DNA of 64,000 nucleotides, from NCBI RefSeq assembly GCF_000182925.2, contig NC_026506.1, positions 806,001 through 870,000 of the forward strand, in the 5' to 3' direction. Position 1 is the stretch's first letter, and each line of letters opens with the position of its first letter. Of this stretch, positions 43,383 to 53,527 are shown piece by piece. A program made the position numbers and the translations under genes. The notes under the pieces are model-generated. The model worked only from the letters and a program-made list of their open reading frames with translations. It was not told the DNA's origin and ran no database searches. Source of the stretch: Neurospora crassa OR74A (lineage: Eukaryota > Ascomycota > Sordariomycetes > Sordariales > Sordariaceae).

Positions 43383-45677
43383 GACTGTGGTGTGCTTATT
43401 TCCTGTGCCCCCTCTTGGCCTTTCCGTAACGATCCTATCCGACTCCGATCCCACGCTCACTGGTGTAGCGGCGCTTCCTTGTTTGTCGTCGGACTGAAAA
43501 GACGACCTTGTTGTTCTCTAGACTGGCCGAGGGTATACAGCACCCGGTGACGCAAAGAGATGTCCGGCCTAGCGAGGCGGATCGATTTCGAGCGAACGGG
43601 CTTTGGTTCGGCTTTCGACCCTTGTGGAGGGGTTCGTGCAAAAGCTTCGGTTGTCCGTGTGTTGCTTGCTTGCTTGCTTGCGGTTTCCTGCTGGTTTCCT
43701 GCCGGCAGTAGGCGTTCCTTTCTGTTGGTCAACCGCAACCCCGAGAACTAGCGGGCGCAAATTGGGCCCCGAGGCCGAAGTTCGCTTTGAGCTCTGATCA
43801 GGTTCGTCAGAAAGGCGGGGAAACCCAATCGATTCCCAATCGAGTCAATGATTGCCGACGCAATCGTGGGAAAGCCGTTCTCGGTAGGTAGTGAAGAAGC
43901 GAGGTTTCTTGAAGCTTTCTTTTCGTTCGCTGAAGATTTCGAAAAGATTGGAGTGGTCCGGCGTGATGTAACCAATCGTCGATCTTGTTGCTAGTGGGCG
44001 CCGCGATTATGCGTGTGGTGTGTAGAGCTGGAAAGCACAAGTTGGGCGCAGCCGTTCGATGGTCAGGTCAGGGGTATATGATGGCCCCGAACACCAGCAA
44101 CAAAGTGGGAAGCGTCTTTGCTGATAGATTTTGAAGTTGGACAAAAAGGTTGCCCAAGTTGAATTGGAAGTTCCTTGGTTGTTGAGCTCCAGAGACTCCA
44201 GGCACTTCCTCGGTGTTCCTTCTTCAGTTGCCTGCCAGGCCAGCCAGCCAGCCAGCCAGTAGCCCTTGTCATCAATTCGAACTAGGACCGACTAACGTAA
44301 AAAAGCACTGCACTTTGTTAGCGGCTTCCCTCCCCCACTGGAAGCCCCCTCCGGAACCGGCTCGACAGCGGGCATACAAACCACTGCTTGGGCCAAAGTA
44401 AAAGAAACCCCCCCCCCCCCCCAACAATCCAATATGTAACGTCCAACTAGGAAAGAATCTACACTACTGTACATATGATATGTACAACCGCCTCATCATC
44501 ACAAGCTCAACTCTTATAATATCACTTTTCACTTTCAAAGCATCTCCAATCATGCGAACTCCCCCTGCTCCTCCTCCTTCGGCATCTAACTTTCCCGTCT
44601 ATAGTGTGTAACAACTCCAACGATCTCGATTCTCTCGAAAAGAAAGAAAAGAAAAAAGCGATCCTCCTCCCAAAGCGGTGACGACGACGAACGGGCAACG
44701 AAAGGGGGCTTGCTTCCACGGCACATTTCCCCATTGGTCAAAACCCGCCGCCATCCGCCATTCATTCAGACAGCATTCGAATACGTACCTATGTACATAC
44801 ATACCCAACCCGGCCCGGACTTGGTCGGGCCCACTGACTGGCCAGGGCAGGGTTACTCAGTGAACAACCTCGACCTTGAAAGTCTCTCGTCGCCGAAACC
44901 GCTTTAGGACTTTGCCCGATGAACGTTAACGAACGACCGACGGATATACCGAACGGTTCTGTTGTTTCAAACTTGGCTTCTAGTGTCTTTCTATGGTAAT
45001 GGTGAAACAAACCGAGAAGAGAGACGTGGCATGTGGCATGTGGCATTTGGCATGTGGGATGGTTACAACGGGAGAAATTGGAGACCTGAAGCCCCCAAAG
45101 TACGGTACTTGTAGTTCGAGAAGACAGGGCAGGACCTGGGACATGTGCTACCGGAGAGAGGTTTATCATACAAGACCCTCGTGAGGCTAAGAGGCTAAGG
45201 GAAACCACCACATCGATTGTCGGTATGCGAACGGAGGAGGATGACCGCCCGTTTCAGTGCTGCCTGCCCGCTTTCCTCGCTACATACCGACCGGACAAGC
45301 ACTGTACTTGTAGGAACAAAGTTCCCATGGTCTCATGGCTACACAGTACCTATACTTAGGTAACTAGCGACTTGAACCATGTCTGCTTCCGCGCGGGCGG
45401 TTATCGGATGACGCTGCCGGTAAGAAGTGCAACGGGGTACGTGACGAGGTGGTTGCATATCGTTGCCAACCTTTTACACGTACATGGATGTAAGAGCAGG
45501 AGCTTTGAGCTAAACCAAATGAATGAATCGCATATGGTATCCAAGGGAAAAACAATAAACGCTGTTGTTCTAAAGTTACAGGAATTGTTGTTGACATGCA
45601 ATCATTGCACAAAATATGCTATATCAAAGAGAGGAAAGGAAACCCAACGCCCATTTTTTGTCGTCACAACCGCTTGC
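43383..45677. other. Intergenic region, tco89 upstream and thiolase 3' flank
   Basis: About 2.3 kb. Bases 43383-43493 are probably coding or leader of the tco89-like gene. Notable simple sequence: (CTTG) repeats near 43665-43680, (CCAG)n near 44240-44258 and a C15 run at 44408-44422. The rest shows no coding pattern on either strand. Confidence 0.4.
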
Positions 45678-47079
45678 TTACTCGGCCACCCAAACGGCAG
45701 CCATACCCATACCGGTACCAACGCACATGGACGTAACACCAACCTTCTTGCCTGTCCTCTTCAACTCATAGAGAAGGGTAGAAACCTGGCGGGCACCGGT
45801 GCAGCCAAGCGGGTGACCGAAAGCAATGGCACCGCCCTTGGGGTTGATCTTCTCCATGGGAATACCAAGCTCGTTAGCGCACCACAAGCACTGCGAAGCA
45901 AACGCCTCGTTGATCTCAAAGATGTCGACGTCGTCCTTGTTGATGCCCGTGAGCTCAAACACCTTGGGAATGGCCTTCCAGGGGCCGATGCCCATGAGAA
46001 GAGGCTTGACGCCCACGACGGAAGCGGCGACAAACTTGCCGAGAATGGGCTGACCAAGCTTCTCGGCGGTAGAGCGCTTCATGAGCAGGACGGCGGCGGC
46101 ACCGTCCGAGACCTGCGAGGCGTTGCCGGCGTGGATGGAGCCATCCTTGGCAAAAGCCGCGCGGATCTTGCCGAGGGACTCGGCCGTGACACCGTCGCGG
46201 ATGCCGTCGTCGCGGTCAACCAGGATCTCCTTGGTCTCGCCTGACTTGGGGTCCTCGAACTTGGCCTTGAGCGGGAGGATTTCCTCCTTGAAGAGACCCT
46301 CCTTTTGGGCCTTGACAGCCTTTTGGAACGAAGAGGCAGCGAAGGCGTCCTGGTCCTTGCGCGAGACGCCCTTGTCCTTGGCCATGTCCTCGGACAGGAC
46401 ACCCATGGGCACCTTGCAGTTGGCGGCCTCTTTGTGGGACTCGAGCAGGTCCGAGAACTCGGCGACGGCGGCGGGGCCGTAGTTGGTGGACATGGACTCG
46501 ACACCGGCACCGACACCGACTTCGATCATACCGGAGCGGATCGCGTTGGCGATGTCGACGCAGGCCTGGAGACCCGAGGAGCACTGGCGGTTGAGGGTGT
46601 GGACGGCGGTGGACTCGGGGAAGCCGGCGACGAGAGCGGCGGCGCGCATCTCGGTCGCACCACCGCCGGGGGCGAGGACGGTGCCGACCTTGATGTCCTC
46701 GACGAGGGAGGGGTCGATCTTGGAGCGCTCGATGAGGCCGCGGAGGGCACCGGCCATCAGGTCAGCAGCGTGAGTGTCCTTGAAGCCACCCTTGCCACCC
46801 TTGGTGAAGGGAGTGCGGAGAGCGCAGGTGACGACGATCTGTAGGTAGTATGTGTTAGGCGCATTTTGTATTCTGTAAGTCGGTCAGTTCGATGTGGTCG
46901 GTCGTGCTTACATCATCGGCGTTCTTCTGGAGAATCTGGTCACGGCCACCACCGGTAACACCAGCGGAGATCTGGTTGCCGATCTGAGAAAGTCTGTCGA
47001 GAGCTGTAGTGGAAGGAGTATCATGTTAACCACTATTTGCTGAGGCCAAAAAGTCGGTTCAGTAATACATACCACCCAT
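45678..47079 (-). CDS. pot1: Peroxisomal 3-ketoacyl-CoA thiolase
   Basis: Acetyl-CoA C-acyltransferase, last step of fatty-acid beta-oxidation. 419 residues from minus-strand exons 47079..47073 (7 nt), 47003..46912 and 46838..45678. The first exon encodes only MG plus one base. The joined N-terminus MGALDRLSQIGNQI contains RL-x5-QI, which fits a PTS2 peroxisomal signal. Catalytic residues are visible: Cys in NRQCSSGLQ, His in AFGHPLGCTGAR, Cys in CVGTGMGMAAV. EINEAFASQ and GGGATEMRAA are typical of the peroxisomal class. It shares orientation with the downstream-placed fructose bisphosphatase gene; both would be needed when growing on fatty acids. Acetoacetyl-CoA thiolase is less likely because of the PTS2-like start. 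Confidence 0.93.
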
Positions 47080-48581
47080 TGTGAATGATTATACGATTAC
47101 TAGTCGACTAGATAAATGGATGAATAGAAATCAAGAATCAACGGCTGCTTGTTGGGTATCCTCAGAAGAATGGAAAGGGCAGAAATGATTCAGTAGAAGG
47201 AAGAGAGGACGGTGTGGAAGGACAGGAGAATAGTTTGTATTGATATATAAAGGATACGAGACGGGAGAACAACAAGCAAGAAAGATGGATCGCCAGCGAG
47301 GTGGTTTAAACCTCGGGATCTCGACCGGTCAGTCCCCAGTTCAGTTCAGTTCAGTTCCCTTGATGCTCCCGTCAGGCAGCGTGCTAACTGTGGTGGTGTC
47401 CGGGTGTTACTGGTGGGCGTGCCCTGCGGTGGACGGTGGTAGCACTAACAGACCGACAGGAGCGTGGAGCACCCGCGGTGCTGGCTGGCTGTCCAGTGTG
47501 GGATGAAATTCCGGGGCGGGAGGCGGCGGCAGGTGATGTCAGAAATGCGCCGAGGCACTGCCGCATTCGGGTTAGCGCCAGACGACAGACGTGTGGAGGA
47601 GGGGGGTGCGCTGGGGAATGATTGGGGACGGTTGGGGTCGCCAAGAGCGTTGCATCCGCATTTTCAGATTGGTCTGTTTTCTCTCTTGTCACTTTTTTCA
47701 CATGCTTCTCTTTTTCTTGGGTTGACGAGAATGGTTGCTTTTAACAAAGGGCCCATGGTGTGGAATCAATTTCTGTCAACAGCAGTTCCGACAACCGAGA
47801 GGCCACCCACACTGGGAATTTCCAAGATGGAAATCCAGATCAACCCAACACTTTCAACCGCCCCTTGGTGGACATTGTAAAGATGGGAATGCTTGTCCAG
47901 GGGGGTGGTTGCAAGCATGGAAGTAGGAATCACATGTTGACCGAGCCGGCAGGCCGCTGGTTGTCAACATTTCCGTCTCATATTAACATCAACAAAACAT
48001 CGCGCGGCGGGAAGCCGTCAACGGTCGATTTATGCACACGCATATATACAAGTGCTGTACAACGTAATTCGTAACGAACCGTTCGGTTCTTGCTCCACCC
48101 CCCTTCAGATGATTGCTCGAGTCCGAAAATGCCGTTCGCCATGTGCTGCTTCGAGCGGTCAAAAGGCAGGATGGACGTTTGCTTTCTTCACTCTCGAGAT
48201 CTAGACCACTCGACAGTACTGCTTACCTGCAAAGTCATTCACATGCGGTGTGGAGGTCATGTCTTTTTTCTTGTTTATCAGATGGAATAAGCTTACAGGT
48301 TACAGATGGATGGGATGACAAGAGAGGTTAGTTAAGTACCGCTGGACGCAAGGCAACTGAACAACTCCGGACAACTCATCACTGGCGATGTTCACAAGTT
48401 ATAAAAAAAAAAAATAAAAAAAAAAAATTATGCAAGGTGATGAACCAAACAACATCTGATCATGCGCATTCATCAACCTAGGTATCGACAATCATGTCAA
48501 GCAAAAGCTCAGTCCCTAAATGCAAGCCAATCCCGATATCCAACCCCCCCAGCCCCAACACTTTTGTTGACCGAGCCCAGC
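47080..48581. other. Intergenic region, thiolase promoter and fbp1 3' flank
   Basis: 1.5 kb. Short repeated CAGTTCAGTT units occur at about 47338-47358, and an A-rich tract lies at 48402-48427. CCTAGGTA lies at 48477-48484. No gene supported. Confidence 0.45.
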
Positions 48582-49822
48582 TCAAGCCTTGCCGTGGTAC
48601 TTCTTGACCTTCTCAACCTCATCATATGAACCCATGAAGATACCGGCCTTGTCATGGATGTGCTCCGGTACGACCTCGAGCATGCGGTTCATCTTGCTAT
48701 CGACAGCTTGACCACCAGCTATCGTTTTAACACAACATATTAGTATCCATCATCATATTCCTATCTGGGCGCTCAAGGGGTGATGTGATGGAAGACGAGT
48801 GACAAGACTTACCATTCTCAAAAATCATAGCCATGGGCGCGCACTCGTACAGAATACGCAGCTTGCCCTTGGGGCTCTTCTTGTCTGCCGGGTACGCAAA
48901 CATACCACCATAGAGCAGCGTTCTGTACGCATCGGCCACCATGGAACCGATGTACCTAGCGCTATAAGGCTTTCCGCTGTCCTCCTGGGTTTCCTTCAGA
49001 CTGTTAAAGTACGCCTTGACGTCATCCTCCCAGTAGAGCGAGTTACCCTCGTTGACGGAGTAGATGCTCCTCTTCCTGGGGATCGTCATGTTGGGGTGCG
49101 TCAAGATGAACTCGCCCACGCCCTGGTCGAGCGTGAAGCCGTTGACGGAGCCGCCCTTCATGGTGATGACCAGCTGGGCCGAGGCGCCGTACATGGTGAA
49201 GCCGGCCGCGACGAGCTCGGTGCCGGGCTTGAGAATGTCCTCTTTCGTGCCCGTGCTGTCCTCGGCCAGCTTGTGGATGGCGAAGATGGTGCCGACCGAC
49301 ACACCGGCGTCCAGGTTGGAAGAGCCGTCAATGGGGTCGCAGGCAACGGCGTAGCGCGCGTTCTTGGCGTCCTTGAAGTAGATTACGTGCTCTTCCTCTT
49401 CCGAGACGAGTAAAGCGCACTTGCCCGACGAGCGCATGGCTTCGATAAAGAGGTCGTTGGAGATGACGTCGAGCTTCTTTTGCTCGTCGCCCGTGGTGTT
49501 GGAGGAGCCGGCGAGACCTGTGAGGTTTACGAGCGTGGCGCGGCGGATGTAGTAGGCGATGGACTTGAAGGAGAATTGGAGGGCATGGCAAAGGAGGCTT
49601 TTGGGGTTTCATGTTAGCTGGTAGTTCTCTTTGATTCGGTTGTTTGCGCGGTCAACAGGAAGGGAATTGGTGTAAGTGATGGATAACATACGTAAAGTCT
49701 CCAGTGGCCTCCTTGTGCTTTACTTGCTCCTCGGTGAGGAATCTGGTGAGGGTGACAATGTGGGTGTTCACCTTCTCACCGTCGTTCTCGGCGCCAGCTC
49801 CGTTTGTTGTGAAAGTCGACAT
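48582..49822 (-). CDS. fbp1: Fructose-1,6-bisphosphatase
   Basis: Cytosolic gluconeogenic enzyme converting fructose 1,6-bisphosphate to fructose 6-phosphate. 350 residues from minus-strand exons 49822..49692, 49597..48813 and 48718..48582. Joins read ATGDFT-LLCHALQFSFKSIAYY and MIFENG-AGGQAVDSKMNRM. Metal-binding motif DPIDGSSNLDAG and the active-site signature GKLRILYECAPMAMIFE are intact. EEEEHVIYF and IYSVNEGN are typical of fungal members. The length is normal for the family. Sedoheptulose bisphosphatase is excluded by overall similarity to the FBPase class. Confidence 0.96.
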
Positions 49823-51748
49823 GGTTAATTATGTGTGTAGGATGTGTTTTTGGCGAAATTAGCGAAAATGAAGCTTGCTACACTGAGAGTGAGAACAGGC
49901 TGGCTGTTATTTCGTGGCTAGCTAGCTTATGCGCTCTGCAGCTGTGGGATGATGTATGCTTCGTGGTCACGAGGGTTGACGTTGAACAAAGAGCTCGACC
50001 TATACGCAACTATGATGTTTGGTCGTCTGGTCGGTGGATTGGTATTGTTCCGGTGAGGAGGATAGCAAATTCAAAACACTGGTTTGGGTATTTGGGTATA
50101 AGATAATGGAAGAAGAGGGAGATTGAGAGTGAGAAGAACAGAGAGCCCGAGAAAGAGGAGGAGGAGGAGGAGGAGGAGCAGCAAGATAAGAAGCTTCCCT
50201 TTCAGTTCAGGTGGAGTGGCAGAAGACGGGAAGAGACGGTCAGACAAGCCAGGAACACGAAAACATGACAGGGGAATGTTCACAAGCCAAGGGGATCTCC
50301 TCCATCAACGTGACAGGTTAGGATCCATTCTCGACGAGGAGTTCCATTTTTATGATGGACTGGCTGAAGTGTTTCTGGCGTATGAGAGGGCCTGGAAGAC
50401 AACATTCAGGCGACGATCACTGATCGTCCGTCCAGGAGTCAACACAAGCGTAATGTTGCTTTGGATCTCTTCTGGTTAAGGCGTTGAGATGATATCAGGA
50501 GGAGCTTTTCCTCCTCTCGAGATGCTACACTACATACAAAGCAACTTCAGTTGTCTGGAAGCTGTCGAGGCAACCTATGGCACAACCCCGGAACCCCGGG
50601 TTGCAGAATGGGGGAAAACGGGAGCTATGGGATGGGGCCCCTCATTCGGCCGTCGTCGGTTGAACAAGCGGTTATCGATAATCAGGGACGGGGAGAGCTA
50701 CCTCTAGGTATGTCCACTCGCTGACTTGTGACATCAGCGACTGTTGGCTGGCCACCCTCCCCCCCCCCCTCGAGCAGTCTGTGGCTTCTTCTTTGCTTGT
50801 TTTGCTTTAGGTATTGTGGTTCTTGTGTACTCGTGGCAAAGCCGAATTAGCCGTCTGCTGATTGCCCACATTACTCTTCAATGACCTGTTGCGAGCTGAT
50901 GTCTGAGGAGTTTGTGATAAGCCGCCGGCCGAAGGGGAACTTTCCCCAACTGTTTGTTTTTGCATATGATATGGATGAAGCCAAGATGACGAAGGGGGAG
51001 TGGAGGGGTTGCCTACCTAACGACCGGGGGCGATCCAGAAGCCGTCAGGGGCGGCATGACAGTTAGGCTGGGCGAGATCCGGGGGTGCGGGGCAACTCTG
51101 GCAAATGCAACTGAAGTCCCCCAAAGAAGATTTCCCGGGCCGACGGGACTTGCGCATGGCAATGCTTCCCATTTCTGTCGCCAAAGACCTTTTGGTGGTT
51201 GTTCTGTTCAATTTGCCAACCATCCGGCAATCGGCTCACGATGCTGAGGATTTGTCAACAAACCCGACAACACCGGCACCCAAATCTGGCAACAAGCCAA
51301 CGAGAGACGGTCAAGAATCACCAAAGTCCAGAATCTCCATCATCTGACTCGGGGTTTGTACCACAATTACGAATCACTTGATGGCAAACAAAATGAACAA
51401 CAACACCGCCGGTTGATTACGGAACAGAAACCATGTTGTGGCTTTTCCCTTCCCAAATTTCCCAGTCGTCCTCGTGACCAGCTCCCGGTCTGTGGAATGG
51501 AGATCTTTTCGAGCTCAGCTTGGACTTTGGAGACACTTCGGGCGGAGCTTTCCCGTGGTCCGGCAGGCACCTTGACGGCTTACCGGATTCCCTTATCGTA
51601 CACAGAACCCTAACCCTTCTTGTCCAAGTGACGTCAGGGATGTCATTCAGGAGTCGTCCACCATGTTCACGACAACTCTTCGATACTATAAATAAACATC
51701 TCGAAGACTGAGAAGCGGCAACGCTGGTATACTCTCTGCCTTATATTA
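49823..51748. other. Intergenic region upstream of fbp1
   Basis: 1.9 kb. A GAG repeat lies at 50155-50180 in the presumed leader region and a C-run near 50759-50768. A TATAAATA is at 51687-51694. No protein-coding pattern recognised. Confidence 0.4.
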
Positions 51749-52423
51749 CTAATATATCAAATCTTGCAGATGAAGCTTTCGGTCCCTCAACATCATGGAT
51801 TTCGAGAGGCCCTTTCCCACGAGGACCTGTTCCATGACAACCGTTAAATCCCGATACGTACGAACCCAGGAATCCTCGGAGTAGACCAAACGGTCAAGGA
51901 AAAGTCTCACTTACCATTGCCTCGTACATACCGAAGCACTCTGAGATCTGATCGACGCAAGACTTCAACCCTAACCCATCCGTTGACGACAGAATCTGTT
52001 GGAGGCACTTGACAATCTCGGTATCATCATCCGAAGTCATGATCTATAGTACGGATTCTCCATACTCAATACGAACCATGTGGTCCGTCCAAAACATCAT
52101 GTTCCCCGGCACAAAGAGCTGATAAATGCATAGCATCACCACTCGATCTGCTGGCACTCTATCATCCTCGTACCGTTCCGCACAGGGGTCCCTGCTCCAG
52201 CGTTCCCCAACGTTATAAGGGCAGTGGATGTAGACCGCTAATCAGTTTGATCGCGGTCATGATGAACTTGCGATATGCTGGGCCACAGATTTTGGGATGT
52301 AGAGCTGGCGGACACATCAGGTCGTGTCCAGGAGGGGATCATTTCACGGCAGTTATGGATGGCTGGGGTGGTACCGCGTGATATGATACAGCTGTCCACT
52401 CTATTCATTGTGAAGGTCTCCAA
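51749..52423 (-). pseudogene. Degenerate spliced gene remnant, unknown family
   Basis: Protein-like sequence on the minus strand that changes frame. From upstream: a frame with HNCREMIPSWTRPD (about 52370-52317); one frame over CPPALHPKICGPAYRKFIMT and AIKLI (about 52314-52240); another frame over AVYIHCPYNVGERWSRDPC and VPADRVVMLCIYQLFVPGN up to TAG at 52046-52044; then, same frame, IMTSDDDTEIVKCLQQILSS to a clean donor (ATG|GTAAGT at 51914), an 88-nt intron ending AACAG, and a last exon VLVGKGLSKSMMLRDRKLHL that stops at 51749. Composition is balanced and unlike the random frames nearby. Two apparent single-base shifts and one nonsense codon argue for a decayed gene. More remnant may lie upstream to about 53100. 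I do not recognise the family. Confidence 0.45.
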
Positions 52424-53527
52424 AAATAATGCGCCATGGTTGAAGTATTGACGTATTCACAGGCAAAACGCAGAAGGTGGAAAATATCTGAAGAATGTGA
52501 CGAATTGTAAGTGGGCGGCAAGTGAGAGAAGGTAGAGGTACCACCTAGGTAAGCTATATGGATAAAACGAAAATGGGTAAAGAGGCGGTACCGTCTACAT
52601 ATTGGCCACGCTACGAACTACCTACCGAAAGAGTTCACGAAGGATGCCTATATTGGCCATATGAACATTCCGATATTAAGGGTTCTTGGTTCGATATCAT
52701 TTTCTCGTGGGTCAGGCACCGGACCGACTCTGCCTTGAAGAATACCACCACGACAATGACGATTTTTCCAAAATGAAATCATCAGCGGTGAACATCAAGC
52801 AGAGGTTCTCTTAACTTCTCGATTGGGCAGGCCTGACGAAAGTTCCATGTACATTCCTCTTTCCCTTCGACTTTGGCATGTCTAGAGTCAGTTCGAAGGC
52901 CAGCGATGAGAACTTCCATCTTTGGACATCCAAAACTTGAAGGCATGGCCCTGTAACACCGACAAGCCTTAGCCATTTCAAGCCACTATCCTGCTTCCTT
53001 ATTGGACAATAGCATACCTGTCAGTGGCTAATGCCCCTGTTCCCGATCGGACGCCGGCACGGTAAAGGTCTTAGTATCGTCTTGGCGACCAATTCCCACC
53101 TCAGCTTCTCCTCTTCCCCCCCATTCAACTTGACACTCCTGACAAGAACGCCACTTTATTCAATGTGCCCAAATTATCATTTTAGCACAATGTGGCCCAT
53201 GTCCCGAAGAGGCTGATTGATAGTGGATCAGTTAGCAACCCCGGACTTAACTTCGACGCCATGGGTTGTCTTGTCTCTTCAGGGGTTCCGGACCCTGGTT
53301 ATCCTCGTGTATGTTGATGTTTTGACTATGATCTTTGACTTTGATGTCTCGATATCCAAGCAAGGGAACAGATTATGTTTATGTCTGAAACGCTGCCAAC
53401 CTAATGGCTGTCAATAACTAACAGGCCACATACATAGCATGCGAGAGCTTCAGACAACCACCATTTAGAAGAGAGATAGCCACGCGAAGCGTATCTCTCA
53501 CCTCAACTACGGCTGAGGTCAGGAACC
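52424..53527. other. Region between remnant and GH92 gene
   Basis: 1.1 kb. On the minus strand, 52820-52975 gives a protein-like stretch (LQVLDVQRWKFSSLAFELTL) next to a possible intron (donor GTATGC near 53019, acceptor GTTACAG near 52953), which may be an earlier exon of the remnant. The last 300 bases are promoter of the GH92 gene. Nothing firm. Confidence 0.3.

Noticed and set aside
44063-44272. First exon of the tco89-like gene at ATG 44272
   Set aside because: It would need an intron of over 500 bases and shows no suitable donor; composition is repeat-driven (CCAG units).
52681-52700. GGTTCGATATC resembling a tRNA B box
   Set aside because: No A box or acceptor-stem pairing upstream; no cloverleaf can be drawn.
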